From: Raffaelea ambrosiae
Lineage: Eukaryota > Ascomycota > Sordariomycetes > Ophiostomatales > Ophiostomataceae
Reading direction: 5' to 3'
NCBI GenBank assembly: GCA_002778195.1
Contig: PCDI01000008.1
Span: forward strand, 1-64,000
DNA length: 64,000 bases
Shown: positions 21,354-33,386 of the stretch, piece after piece
How positions within the stretch are numbered: the stretch's first letter is position 1
How the letters are laid out: every line of letters begins with the position of its first letter
Position numbers and translations under genes: made by a program
Notes under the pieces: generated by a model
Seen by the model: the letters and a program-made list of their open reading frames with translations, nothing else
Database searches by the model: none
Told to the model about the DNA's origin: nothing

Positions 21354-22030
21354 TCAAGAACAGGCGTGCGTCGATTCGGCCTCGACGCCGCACCCGATCC
21401 AGAACCGGGTAAAGACAAACTTGGTGTTGTTCGATGCCTGTTTCGAGCAGGAGTAGCCCGTCGCCGTGTCCATGCCGTCGCAGTACGTGATGCAGCAGCT
21501 CGTCGTGTTCGGCAGCCACACGTGGCTCCACGGCTCGAACGTCAGGTTGGCAAAGCCCGTGTTCATATACACGGACGTGGCGTCGCCCAGATAGTCCGGC
21601 TCGGAAAACGCCTGGAACGCGAACCCGCCGATCGGGCCCGTGTTGTTGTTCAGGAACTGCGGTATCGGCGTGTTGGGCACCACCGCCGTCGCCACCGTCA
21701 CCGTCGCCGTCGGGTTCGTCGTGTTGGCCGGTGTCGCCGGCGGCGGCGTGCTGCTCGGGTGCGCCTCCTCGGTGGCGGAAGAGGACGACGATGACGACGA
21801 CGATGCCATGTTCTGGCTGCCCCTGGCCGCGGCGATGCCGCCACCCACGCCGCCGCCGATGCTGGCCGTGACCACGACGACGGCGATGACGACCACGAGG
21901 ATGCACAGCCGGCGCTGGAACCCGCACAGCAGCGGCGTGGTGGTGGCGGCGGCGGCGGCTGTTGCTGCTGTGAATTCGGGTGTCGGCTGCTTCTCCACCA
22001 CTTGGGGGCCCCCTGCCCATGGCTGCCAAG

Positions 22031-22064
<34 letters not shown>

Positions 22065-22301
22065 TCCTAGGTATCCCCCGCCTGGCTCGCCGTTCTTCAT
22101 CCCGATGTAGCCGCCATCGTACGCGGTGGGCGCCGACGAGAGTATGCTCTGGTGCGGGAGAGCAGGCGTGGCGCCGTCGACAGAGTATTTCGGACACCAG
22201 TCTTCGAATCGTTCGTGGCCGTGGATGTCTGGTTGGATCTCGTCCTGGGTGGTGACAACAACCTCGGGGTCCGTCCCGGGCACCACTTCTGGCAGACTCA
22301 T
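21354..22301 (-). CDS. Single-pass membrane protein with a Cys-containing extracellular domain
   Basis: Single exon of 315 residues. The start is the ATG at 22301 (MSLPEVVPG), because the 16 codons upstream begin with GTG. The N-terminal half is cytosolic-looking with an LPEVVP motif and an 11-Gln run (80-90). One transmembrane helix (about 132-158, CILVVVIAVVVV then Gly-rich) follows, then a Ser/Thr/Pro stalk and a C-terminal domain of about 90 residues with Cys pairs and N-glycosylation sites (FQAFSEPDYLGDATSVY ... CCITYCDG). Ascomycetes have many proteins of this layout with varied, often lectin-like, outer domains. The last domain faintly recalls a beta/gamma-crystallin pattern, but I would not name it so. 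No function is assigned. Confidence 0.7.
22032..22066 (-). repeat. CAG trinucleotide run coding for poly-Gln
   Basis: Eleven Gln codons in a row (mostly CAG, read on the minus strand) in the N-terminal half of the membrane protein gene. Confidence 0.8.
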
Positions 22302-22664
22302 CGTTCGGGGAGCAAGAGAAAAGAGTGGTGTACTAGTAATCTTTTTCACAACACAAGGATGGAGAAGAGTGTGTAGGGTATGTTTTCAGATTTTAGTTGT
22401 TGTCTCATTAACCTTCCCCCCCCNCACTTCTTTCCTGCCTCTCTTTGCTAGTACCACCTGTGCTTCTCTTTGATGCTCCTCTCAAACGGCTCATCTGTGT
22501 ACCTTGCTCATTCCTCCGCCCCCATCCAGCTGCTCCCCTCCCCCCCCTACCCCCTTGCCCTGGCTCCATCTCATATTGCGCATTGGCTCTTTTTTTCACT
22601 TGCTTCGGCCATACCTTTTGCCTAGCAGAAGCCAAGCCACTTTTGCCTCTGTCACCCAAGGGCG

Positions 22665-23700
22665 AGTATATAGATAGCCATATCGTCTCGTCTGCTTCTT
22701 GCTCTCAACCTTTCTCTTTACTTTCATCCCTCTTCTTGTTGCTTGGGGCTTTTATCGTGAGCTGTTTGCGATTGCTCGTACCAACTCCGATGACCACTGG
22801 TCCACAATACTCGCCATCATCCACGTCTTGTCAGTCCAGCTCTCGATCTCGACGGCGTTGTTGCTGTGATTTGCTCCACGCCATCCTCGTCTCATCTGTC
22901 TGATCGGCTCTCTTTCTGCACGCCACTCTGCCGTGCTCTTCATCCAGCTGCCACGAAGAAAAACCCGCCTGTCTTTGTGTGTTGTGTGTGTTTGGGGGGT
23001 ACCTCTACAGTTTCTCTACGGAAACCCGTCTGCACGAAAACGGTGTCCCATTTATTTTATTTTCATTTTTCTTTGGTTGAACGACATCTGCCCTTGGTTG
23101 CAGCTGCAAAAATCGATTACAAGCGCAGCACCAAGAAATTCCCAATCAAGAAGGAACGACCCTGGGAACTGTTTGGGAAAGAACCGGTGAGTACGGCCAG
23201 CCACCACGCCTTCCCTATTTTCCTCAAAGCCAAGTGGGATGCCAGAACAGCCATACGTTCCTTCCCGTTTTGTTCGAAAGCAGCTGCCATTCGTTCCTTC
23301 CTTGTTCGTCCAATCCCCCCCCCCCTTTTTTTTTTCTCAGGATGAGAGAAGGAACAAGAAACCGTTCAGAAGAGGGCAGACACGCAAACCACACAGCACA
23401 GGAAGACAAGAAATTTTCATCCAGGCCAGCCCAGGAGGGAAGGGGAATCCCGGACTGCCGGAGAGTGGTCATTCGTAGGATCACCCAAGGAGCAGAACCT
23501 GGTATGTTCGCCTCGCCTCATCGCCCTGTTTTTAGAATTTTCTTGATTTTTTCTGGTATGCTTGTGGCTCAGCCCTCTATGCAGTCCCAACTGATGGCGG
23601 GGACCAGGGTCAAGAGCCTTGGAACCCATTTGTTTGTTTCCCGTCCAGAGCCAATGGCTTCTCCTGCCGTAGCGATTCCGTATGAGCTGTTCACAAGAAG
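22665..23700 (+). other. Candidate spliced transcript of unknown coding status
   Basis: A TATATAG box at about 22665 is followed by a long CT-rich leader as in expressed fungal genes. Downstream, several splice-like boundaries line up: an acceptor TTGCAG near 23102, a donor GTGAGT at 23188, an acceptor with a strong pyrimidine tract ending CTCAG at 23340, a donor GTATGT at 23502 and an acceptor CTCAG at 23573. Joining the last two blocks across the 23502-23573 intron keeps one frame open from 23342 to a stop near 23690 (starting MREGTRNRSEE). The predicted peptide is basic and matches no family I know. It could be a lineage-specific protein, a leader of a long non-coding RNA, or chance. Confidence 0.25.
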
Positions 23701-24036
23701 GATTTTCTGTCTGTCGACTCCCCTCCTCTCTCCTAGGGGGGAGTCCATGGGAGAAGGAGGCACAGCCCTTGGTTTGCAGGTAAGGTAGAACAGATAGATT
23801 AATAAAAAAAGGGCACTTGCTGGAGCAACCTGACTGGTTGGACTGTGTTCTGGTTGAGCCAACCATATTGGTCTGCCTCGTGTAAATTGGGGACAAGCAC
23901 TGCGTTCCCTGCTGCTTCCCTGCTGCTGCGTCCAATTGGGGGAGGCATGCATCCCTGGACGTTCGTATTCCTGGTACGACCACTGTACAAACAGCAGGCA
24001 TCCCCTCCTTGGTCTCACAGAGAGTGCCGTGTGTTA

Positions 24037-24079
24037 TGTGTGTGTGCTTGTGTGTGTGTGTGTGCGCGCGCGCGCGTGC
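24037..24079 (+). repeat. TG/CG dinucleotide microsatellite
   Basis: Alternating (TG)n with one interruption passing into (CG)n. Alternating purine-pyrimidine DNA of this kind can adopt Z-form. Non-coding context. Confidence 0.85.
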
Positions 24080-24777
24080 AACAAGAACAACAAAAAGCAG
24101 CAATGATGCGCAGCCAGGCCACCCCCAATCCACGTTTTTTTCCATCTTTTTACTTTTCTCGTCGAGGCAAAAACCATCTAGCGGCAGGTTTTGCGCGAAG
24201 ATCACGGCAAACGTCCGCTCAAGACGACGCGGGGACCGGAGACTGGGGGATGTTCACTTCAGACGACTGCTCAAAGGGCCTCACTTGGGAATCTCACTTG
24301 AAAGGCAATTGGGAATCTCACTTGAGAGGCTCATTTGCGAGGACTTTTGAGATAAATTGCACGCCGAACCGCAGTGTATGCGAGTGCTCTCTATCGCGCA
24401 CTCTTTCTGGTTAACGGCAATTGGCGGGAGCAACCGATGCCCAGAAAACGGGGTTTTCCCCGCAAAAGAAGGTAGAAGTGAGTGCGTGCCAGAAATTAAA
24501 AATAAAAAATAAAAATAAAAATAAAAACAGTTCACCTGTCCTGGGCCTTCTCACAGACACCTCTCGTTCGGAATCTTTTTTTCTCGCCCACAGACGGCCT
24601 CTTCTCGTTCTGGGCCATCTCCCGCAGATGTCCTCTCTTTCTAGGCCCTTCTCGCTTGCAGCTCGTTCTATGCCGTCTCGCTTGCAGATGGACATCGCCG
24701 ATGCGGCTTTTTCTCCCTTTTCTCCTTTTTTTCCTCTTCCGATCTCTTCCTGCCGTCGGACGCAAAGTGTGTTAATC

Positions 24778-24841
24778 AACGTCGTTTTCAACGTCGTTTT
24801 CGACGTCGTTCTCAACGTTGCTCCCAGCGTCGTTCTCAGCG
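24778..24841 (+). repeat. Imperfect AACGTCGTTTTC-type tandem repeat
   Basis: Five to six imperfect 12-base units (AACGTCGTTTTC, GACGTCGTTCTC, AACGTTGCTCCC and so on) in a region without a recognised gene. The 12-base period preserves reading frame in every phase, so it appears as a Val-rich or Thr-rich repeat in the open frames over it. Confidence 0.7.
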
Positions 24842-26353
24842 ACTGGTCATCTGCACAACAATCATGCCATTGCACGGTCATTGGCAAGCCATTTACATGT
24901 GGCACGCCATCCCACGGCAGCCATCCATTCTGGCGGTAAGCACGGGCATCGCCCTCTTCCTGGTTGCTGTTACGCCGTTTGGCGTCCGTTCCTGGTTCCA
25001 TTCTTGGCTCCCCATGGTCGGTACCGGTCTTGGTGCCGGCCTTGGCTCCAGTCTTGGCTGTCCTCCCCCCCCCCCCCGTTCTTAAGTCTGTTCCAGATGT
25101 CATCCCGTGGTGTCAACTTCTTCGGGCCAACTATTCGTGTCAACATCTGATGTTGTAGACATCTCTGTCCTCTGGCCTTTTTATTGGTGTCCGTGCCCCA
25201 GGCATTGTTGGGCCGTCTGTTTTCTGTCTGTGCCGTAACTACTACCATGTGCCAACTATCCATCTCGCTCGCCCGCCCATCGTCTCGTCGATTGTGGGAA
25301 CATTGGTCAAACATTCGTTCATGCCAAGGCATTGTTCCTCGTCCAAGATGGGAATGCCGAGATCGGTCACGGCGGCATCGACCGGGTGGGGGAGAGAGAG
25401 AGGGGCGGGGGCAACGATGCGAGGTCTCGTTTCGTTCTCGCTCTTTGTTCGCATCTGTGCACAAGTCCCCCCCCCCCCTAGGGAAGAAAATTTTGCAAGA
25501 CTTTGCAGAAATCCGCAACAATCTGCAGATCGTCATTTTCGTGGCTCCTCCAATGTTGCATCATAGATGCCGAGATATAGTTCTTGGCATAAAAAAAAAG
25601 AGATTGAAGAGTTTTTCTTTTGCGTGCTCGTGTCCTTGTCGGATGGGGAAAGACGGGGGGGGGGGGAGGTTCCATCTTCCATCTTGTCTGATGGATGGCT
25701 TTGCTTTGGTGACCGCTCTGTATTCGTACCCGTTGTATCCGTTGGCTGTGCAGTCTATTCCTTTGTCATTTGGTCGTATTTCTTGTTTCTTATATTCTTA
25801 GCCCACCCCCCTCCCCTGGCCTTACGACTGCCGGATCTGCAACACCGTCGCCCAAGCCAGACGGACCCCCTATGCGCCAAGATCTATGCGTTGTGTGAAT
25901 GTCGTGGGATGACGCAAATGGCGCAATTGCCAGAACTGGAGGCTCTGAAATGCGTTGGAAAAGCAACTGGAAAAGGCAGCTGGCTAACGGCTCAGGCCAC
26001 CCGCGTTTCGGCCATGACTTCCTGATTGACGTAAACGATGCACATCTTTGTTTTTTGGCGGAGAGGCAAAGATGGAGCAAGGACGATCACTGGCTCCATT
26101 GTCATTGTTCGTGTGATGGAGACCTGGCCGGGACCTGCGGGTACGGGGGGGGGGCTCCATGCAGCACCGGGGTGCCTGTCCCCTATGTATTGTGGCCTTC
26201 GTCAGCTTCCCAGCATTCGTCGGCTTCTTGGCTTTTTTAGGTTGGCTCCCGCTGGTTTCCATTGTTCCCGGGCATGTGTTCTGACCAGAGAAAGACGAAA
26301 CTGGGTTCCGCCGTGGCCCCCATCCATGATTGACTGTGTTAGTTGCCCTGTTT

Positions 26354-26395
26354 GGATGTGGATGTGGATGTGGATGTGGATGTGGATGCGGATGT
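26354..26395 (+). repeat. GGATGT hexanucleotide repeat
   Basis: Seven GGATGT units, the sixth reading GGATGC. Non-coding context. Confidence 0.9.
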
Positions 26396-27673
26396 TGCGA
26401 TCAACCTGCCTAAAAAAAAAAAAGAGCCCACAGATGAAAACTCTGCATCTTATCAGATCCTCAGATAACGCCGACATCGCGCCAGACACCCCATTGTGGG
26501 CGGAACGCTGTCTCCACTGCCCAGGGAATCTAACTACATAGTACCGGGAAAGGGAGCCAAACGTGTTCGGCGGCTCGGGTGCAGGAGAGTTGCCCTTTTC
26601 CCGGTTGTCTGCCGCCGCAAGGCAGCGTGGCCGTCGGCTGTCGTGCTGTGGCTTGGCCCAACGATGTCGTGCGCATAGAGCCAGGTTGGCACCATTCGGT
26701 CATCGAACTTAACGCCGAGACAGCCACCCTGTATGTATTTGCTTTTGGGGGGCTTTTGGGGGGCTTTTCATACAACCAAGTTCTTCCCTTTATCAGGCGA
26801 AACCGAGCGAGCCAGTCCCCGAACCACGTCACCTGTTCACGCGCGCCTGGCACACTGGAACTAGGTGGGACGCCCAAAGAAAGGCCAGGACAAAAGAAAA
26901 AGAAAAAAGATGGACGGAACTAGCTCACTTTCCTGGCCTGGACGACTTCACCTGCATGCACTTTGTAACATGTACACCCACCCACCCCCATCTCTGCCCG
27001 TGCATCCACCGGTCTCCGTGGCGTGGTTTTTTCCTCCCTAACTGCTGCCGCCTCGCTTGGGTCCAATGGCAGTGGATAGGCCGTCCGTCTTGGGCTCTCA
27101 CAAGGAACAAGTGCCCCTTTTGTCTGTTCCTTGCCCACCACCACCTTTTCCTCGGTCCCAGCAGAGCCCATCTGACGACATAGTACGAGTACTCGTGGCA
27201 CAGTGCCGGAAAAAAAAGAGAGAGAAAAAATAAGAGAGAACGGAGAGGCATAGCCTTACTGGTGGCATTGCTTGATTCAGAAGCATTACGTATCCACACC
27301 ACCTGCTTTTCGATGATGTTTGCATTGCTACGAGGACCCAACCACGCAAGGTTGTTGCTGGTGCCCGGCGGACCTGCCTTTGTTTTGCACATCCCATGCA
27401 CATCCCACCCAGACAATCCATACACTCACGCCCCCCAGGGCAACTTTTTCGTCAGAGTTACGGGAACAGATGACGCGAAGTCTTGGCCAAAAAAGAAACG
27501 GGAAGGTCCAATACACGCGCCTAGGCATCTGAATACTTATTAGGTTTTGTAAGTTAAGTGTCATTCAGAACCGGGTCCAGAGCTTGGGGGGGGACATAAA
27601 AGCAGGGCCAAATGCCGTGAAGCAGGAAAAAATACATTTATGCGAGTTCAGTCCCTTTCCAACTCGGCACCTG

Positions 27674-27680
27674 GTTATCA
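27674..27680 (-). promoter_or_regulatory. GATA-type site (CTGATAA) upstream of sidA
   Basis: The minus strand reads CTGATAA, matching the core of the ATCWGATAA element bound by SreA-type iron-responsive GATA repressors in its last seven bases but not its first two. It lies about 565 bases upstream of the sidA ATG. GATA hexamers are frequent by chance, so this is only a candidate. Confidence 0.3.
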
Positions 27681-28187
27681 GTGGTTCATCTCGCCTCCTC
27701 TTTCTAGAGAGATATCGCTGTGTCTCATCAACTACACCAGAACCACCACCACAAAAGACTAAAATCTGGTCAGCCTGAGGCTAAAGTGGAAGCCACAGCC
27801 GAATTGTGTGTGGGTGCCCAAACCGGCAGCTTCAGAAGAAGAAAGCAAAACACACAAAAACAACCCAGCCAAGCAGTACACCAGAAGCTGGTCTGCGTTA
27901 CGGGGCCAAATCAAGAGGAACAGCCAGACAACAACCGTTCCCGCATACGTCTCAGGCCAGCGTGGGGTGTACACCACCGGTCCATTCCGTTGTCCTCTCT
28001 TGCTCACCAAATCGGCAAGTTTTGCTCATTGCCCAATTTGATTAATTTAAAAAAAAAAAGGCCGAGTACCCTGCTCGGGGATACCACTCCTGTTGCCTTT
28101 TTTTTTTTGGGTCTTCATTCGCGATACCTATTTAGGGGACCGCTGTTTCTCATTCCAAAGTGAAGAAGAAGAAGAAAGATACACGCA

Positions 28188-28200
28188 TATATATATATTT
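28188..28200 (+). promoter_or_regulatory. TATA-like AT run just upstream of sidA
   Basis: TATATATATATTT lies 45-57 bases before the sidA ATG, followed by a C/T-rich stretch. It may be the core TATA element, in which case the leader is very short, or simply an AT-rich leader. Confidence 0.4.
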
Positions 28201-28244
28201 TCCCCCTTTTTTGGCACAACATATACACAAATCTCCCCGTCATC

Positions 28245-30146
28245 ATGGCTACCAACGGTACCAACGGATACACCAACGGCCATGCCAATGGCCATGCCAA
28301 TGGCCATATCAACGGGCACTCTGTGCCGGCTACCAACGGCTTGGCCTTCCCGACGGCCGGCACCAAGTCCCATCTGCTGCCCGCCGACCCGGACGCCGTC
28401 CAGGACCTGATCTGTGTCGGCTTCGGCCCCGCCAGCCTGGCCGTGGCCATTGCCCTGCACGATGCGCTGGACGCGGGCCACGTGGCCCAGCCGGCGCCCA
28501 AGGTGCTGTTCCTTGAGAAGCAGGACCGCTTCGCCTGGCACGCCGGCATGCTGCTGCCGGGCGCCAAGATGCAGATCAGCTTTGTCAAGGACCTGGCGAC
28601 GCTGCGGGACCCGCGCTCGGCCTTCACCTTCATCCACTATCTGCACTGCAACAACCGCCTAGTCGAGTTCACCAACCTGAGCACCTTCCTGCCGGCCCGC
28701 TCCGAGTACGAGGACTACCTGCGCTGGTGTGCCCGCCACTTTGACGACGCCGTCCTGTACCAGAGCGAGGTGGTGGATGTCAAGAGGGACGGGCCCACCG
28801 ATGGAGCTGCTGCTGCTGATGCTGCTGCTGCCGTCTCCACGTTCGCCGTGACGGTCCGCCAGCCCGGCGGCGCGACCAAGGTGTACCGCGCGCGCAACGT
28901 CCTGCTGGCCACGGGCGGCAAGCCGTCGCTGCCGCCGTGCCTGCCGGCGAACCACCCGCGCGTGATCCACTCGTCGCAGTACGCGCACCTGGTGCCCAAG
29001 ATCCTGAGCGACACCAGCGCGCCGTACCGGGTGGCCGTGGTGGGCGCGGGCCAGAGCGCGGCCGAGATCTTCAACAACATCCAGGTGCTGTACCCGAACT
29101 CGCGCACGTCGCTGGTGATGCGGTCCGAGTTTTTGAAGCCGAGTGATGATTCGCCATTGTAAGTGACGTCTTTTTGGCGTATTGTTGCTGTCCGTTTACT
29201 GTCTCTTTTTTTTTTTTTTTTTTTTCTCGGTTCCCTTCATGTCCCGTTTTGCTTGGTTTATTCGCCCCTTTTTGTTTGTTTCTTCTCATTTCACTCTTTC
29301 CACAATTTTTCCTGCTTCTTTTACGCGGGTTTCAACTTCCGTATTTTTCCTCATTTTTTCTATTTCCAACTTTCTAAAACCTTCACTAACTCCCCAGTGT
29401 CAACTCCATTTTCAACCCAGAGTACATTGACGAGCTGTTCCCGCGGCCGGCCCAGTCCCGCAAGCATCTGCTCAAGGATGCGCGTGCTACCAACTACGGC
29501 GTGGTCCGCCTCGAGCTCATCGAGGCCCTGTATGAGCGCATGTACCACCAGCGCCGTCTGCTAGGCAGCGACGAGACCAAGTGGCCGCACCGCATCCGAG
29601 GCAACAGCCGCGTTGCGCGTGTCGACCCAGGCGAGGGCAAGACCCTCCGGCTCTTTATCGAGCCAGACGACAGCGACGCGGGGGTCACCACCGCGGCGGC
29701 GGCTGGCCAAGAGGAGCTCGAGGTGGACCTGATCGTCGCTGCGACTGGGTACAAGAGAAACGCCCATGTGACGATGCTGGAGGACCTGTGGCCGCTGTTG
29801 CCGCCCAAATCTGCCGCAGGCGGCAAGGCGGCCGACGACGCCGACCTGGCCACGGGCAGCTGGGAGATCCCCAACGGGTCCCCCACGACGTCCAAGGTGC
29901 TGTCGGTCGCGCGGGACTACCGTGTGCAGTTCACGCCTGGGGCTATTGCTGATGGCTCGGGTGTGTGGCTGCAAGGGTGTTGCGAGGGCTCGCATGGGGT
30001 AAGACCTCTCCACCAACTCTCGCCCCCCCCCCCTATCTTAGGTGCAAACTGCTAACTTACGATAACAGCTGAGTGACACATTGCTGTCAGTGTTGGCCAC
30101 GCGCTCAGGAGAGATTGTGGGCTCTCTCTTTGGCGGAAAGCAGTGA
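28245..30146 (+). CDS. sidA: L-ornithine N5-monooxygenase (siderophore biosynthesis)
   Basis: Three exons (28245-29158, 29398-29998, 30069-30146; introns 239 and 70 bases) encode 530 residues. The enzyme hydroxylates the side-chain amine of ornithine using FAD, NADPH and oxygen, the first committed step of hydroxamate siderophores. Motifs: FAD-binding GFGPAS (59-64), substrate region FLEKQDRFAWHAGM and KMQISFVKDLATLRDPRS, NADPH-binding VVGAGQSAAE (about 265-274), SPFVNSIFNPEY across the first intron, and the C-terminal DLIVAATGY. The last short exon (LSDTLLS ... GSLFG) is typical of the family. The first 25 residues are an unusual Asn-Gly-His repeat (NGHANGHANGHINGH). The sidC-like NRPS lies 3.2 kb downstream on the same strand, a clustering seen in other ascomycetes. 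Confidence 0.95.
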
Positions 30147-33100
30147 GGGAAGCAAGGAAGGAGACGGAAGAGGAGGAGAAAAGAAGAAGAAAAAAGGCTA
30201 GGCTACCGTTTTTTATTACATCGAATTGTGACAGGATGATGTGTGCGTGTGTGTATGTCTGTGTAAAAACTGAGAACAGATGTATCGTGTTTTTCTAGTT
30301 TTCGCTCGTTTTGGGGGCTTTGAAGTGTTTTTTTTCGTCTTGCGCCTTGCGTCTTGCGTTTGTTTCTTTCTCCCTTGCATTTCATAGCCAGTCCCATTCC
30401 TTTGGACTGGCAGCTTTTCCATGACCCCATGATAGATACAGCATCTTAGTTATGAACAAATGCCGAACGTCTACTGCCATGTCTCTACTGTCATGTCTGG
30501 CCTGTTTCTCCGTGTCGTGTGCTCTCCTGTAGCTGCCACGAATGGACGTGCCTTCCAAATTAGTTCCCAAACAGGAAGTTCACAACTGCTACCCCAACAC
30601 ACACAAAAAAAAAGGGTACCGCGAACTTCAGCACCACGTATCAAGGGAAGAGCAGGGTCTACGGATCTGTACCGCTCTCCGGCTATCGCCTTGCGTCCCT
30701 CCCCACGCCATCTTCATCTGCTCGACGGAGAGCACGTCCATCAGCGCAATTAGCTGCGCTCGCATTGGTTCGGCTAACAAGTTGGGGGGTGGCGGGAATG
30801 GGATGGGATGTCAAGGTGGGCGAAAGGCCTAAGGCGGGTGAACGTCTCGCTCCTGTGTGTCTCACAAATGCGGCACAAGTGCAAGAAAAAAGCAAGCCGG
30901 CCAGAGCCACTGAGCGACGACCGGAAAGTAATCTGCTCACGAATGCAAGCGACTTCATTCGCCCTCTGGGCGTGGGTGTCGCGCGGGTAGCCGTGGTGGA
31001 ACACACACACCACCCCATGCGAGAATGCAAGGAGTATCCAAGAGGAAAGGCCCAGACTTTGGTTCAAGCGGGATGCAGAAGGGAGGGAAGAAAGTGAAGA
31101 AATAATCGAAGAAAGACGAAAACAGAAAACGACAGGCAGCCCTTTCGGAGCTAAAGCAAGTTCCTTTCATTGGGATATGTGGAGAGTGTGGTTGGTCCGT
31201 ATGCAAGTCAGGCCACAAGCAGGCCAATAGGATGCTGTCAGCCTCTTGAGGGGGGGGGTTGCTGTTTTGCTCGTGTTTCTCTGCGAGCAGAGCTGTCCCA
31301 TGTGTTCTGTACTTGTCTGTGCTTCGGCATATCAAACGGGAGTTGTACAAGGGCTTTGTCTGGCTTTTCCGAATTTCTCTCTGGTTTGCTCAGACTGGCC
31401 GCTGATCCTCATGACTGTCAGGCACTCTTGGTTGGTCCGGCGCCGCGTCCTGCAAGTGCTTGCTGCTTACATGGGCCAACGGGTGATCGCCGTGGCTGGT
31501 TCTCGAGTTTCTCTCTCGGTTTTATGCTCGGCTGGTTCGCCTTTTCTTGGAAGCAAACCCCCCCGCCCTCAAACTTGTGAGTTTTCGTGTTGAGTAAACC
31601 ATACGTAAGACAACCCAGCCGGCACACCGACTGATGAGCAGAATATCGAAAACTGCATACATGGTCGTTCCTAACAAAGACCAAAACCAGGATGGGCGAG
31701 CCCCGTCCCACAACGGCGGCGCCAACGTACGCCAACGGGGTGCAAAAGCCCACAATATCTACACTTTTGCCCTGTGGACGGGCTAGTTTCAGTGCCCAGC
31801 CCACAGCCCACAGCCCAGCCCACAGCCCAGCAGCCGACACACCAAATGGATGATGCCGTCTCTTTGCCTCCCAGGCGATCTGTGACGGTCCAACTACTAA
31901 TCACTCTCTCCCTCAGCGGGTTCATTTTCGCGAATGCTGCAGCACCACTGCTCCACCCACGCACATCACTTGGCATGGGAGGTGCATGGCTAGCGACCAC
32001 CGAGAAGGAAGCGCAGGCGCAAGAAAAAAAAGAGAACAGACAACGGAGAGAGGAGAGGGAACCACAGTTCCATCACTAAGTTCACTCCCCCCACTGTCTG
32101 CCGCACACCACTCGTTTGTTGAGAGTTGCGAGAAGAGATCATGTACCCGGTACATGCACCAACTGAGGCGAACTGCTGTTACCACTGCAATTATGCTCAA
32201 TCAAACTCAAAAGGGCAGCACTCGGCCGTCTTCGCCCAGGCTCGGCCTTGCTCGCAAATGTCCGCAAGTCTCCGTATTTCTTTCGTCTCCGTCGTCTTGG
32301 CTCCCCCCCCCCCCCCCCATGACTCCTCAACTGCCCATCTTTTCACCCACATTTGTCTGCTCTTAGTGCGGGATGAGGTGTGGCAACCGCTGACAACCGG
32401 GAGCCCAAAGTCTGGTAACCCCACGCGTAGGAGAGACGAAGGACAGACCGAGAAAAAAAAAGAGCTCGGTATATACCCTTCTTTGGGCGTTTTCAGGTGC
32501 TCTGGTCCGACTGTTAGCCGAGGGCCTCAGTCCTGGGGGTGGTGGTGGTGGTGGTTTCCTTTATGCGCTGAAGCGATTCAGTTTATGCGGGCTTAGGAAG
32601 CCAAAGACACGCCAAAAATGGCCAGCCCAGATAGGCTGGTACGGGCGGCGGGAGACACCCATAGTTCGCTAGCTATCCAAAAATACACCCAAACGAGACC
32701 CGCGCATCTTTGCTCGGGTTTAACTTCGGGGAAAGAGAGAACCTGCACCTGCCAGATCGCGCCTGCCTTGCTCGTACTACTGGGCTGGGCAGCCACACAT
32801 CTTGGAGAAAATTTGCTGCGTGCCTTCCGCATCTAGCTATCGGGGTCTTTTTTGTTATTTTATTTTTCTCTTGTTACGCTATCGTGCCTTGCGATTACTA
32901 TTATTTTACTTTTTTTTTTTGGTGAGAGGGACATGCCGAAACTGGCCACACATCGTCCGTCCTGGCAACATAGTGACCCTACAACTTGCTGCAGGCTTTG
33001 GGACGGGAGCTCGGAGATACAAACTAGAGGAGGGGGGCAACGTCACCGCATAGAAAAAGAACGGGATCACAACCCTTGCAAACAGCTTCGCCGGTACACA

Positions 33101-33386
33101 AGCTCACAAAGCAAGCTCTCTCAGAGTCCTCCGAGCGTTTCTTTTTTTGAAGGGCGATCTTCTATTTATTGATCTTGCTCGCCCCTGCAGCCAAGGCGCT
33201 CCTCGCAGCATGAAATCCTCTCCAATCACCGCCTCGGAATATTGTTAGCTCCCCGTCTCTGAGACAGCGACAAAGGTAGCTTCTGTGTGGAGGGGCAGTA
33301 TCGCCGTTTTGATATGCCCGTTGAGCATTGGTCCCTTCCACAACAGCTTGTCTCAGGCGCAGACAGCCGCCGCCATCGCCAGCACC
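30147..33386. other. Spacer between sidA and the NRPS
   Basis: The region holds the sidA 3' end (purine-rich), simple repeats (CCACAGCCCAG-type units at about 31796-31834, GGT repeats at about 32537-32554, a long C run at about 32304-32319) and the NRPS promoter. No protein-like frame was recognised. Other siderophore genes such as a transacylase or transporter are not here. Confidence 0.5.
32629..32884. promoter_or_regulatory. Cluster of three GATA hexamers upstream of the NRPS
   Basis: AGATAG at 32629-32634, and CGATAG on the minus strand at 32837-32842 and 32879-32884, all match HGATAR, 500-760 bases upstream of the NRPS ATG. Siderophore genes in ascomycetes are repressed by GATA factors of the SreA/SRE type under iron sufficiency. 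None of the three matches the longer ATCWGATAA element, so the call is weak. Confidence 0.25.

Larger units (their letters stand above)
22302..28244. other. Long gene-poor region upstream of sidA
   Basis: About 6 kb without a recognisable protein. It holds one ambiguous base (N at 22424) inside a C run, a TATA-led candidate spliced transcript (22665-23700, listed separately), TG/CG and GGATGT microsatellites, a run of imperfect AACGTCGTTTTC repeats, and an AT-rich (AAATA)n stretch near 24500-24530. The remaining open frames are short, overlap on both strands and are biased in composition. The last 600 bases are the sidA promoter. Confidence 0.45.

Noticed and set aside
24778..24841. Tandem repeats here and at 49363 and 51337 considered as CRISPR-like arrays
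   Set aside because: Units are short and directly adjacent with no unique spacers, in a eukaryotic genome: ordinary mini- and microsatellites.
33285..33386. Upstream extension of the NRPS start to 33285
   Set aside because: The frame there begins with GTG and the sequence is not protein-like; the ATG at 33387 is in a CACCATGG context and begins the conserved protein.
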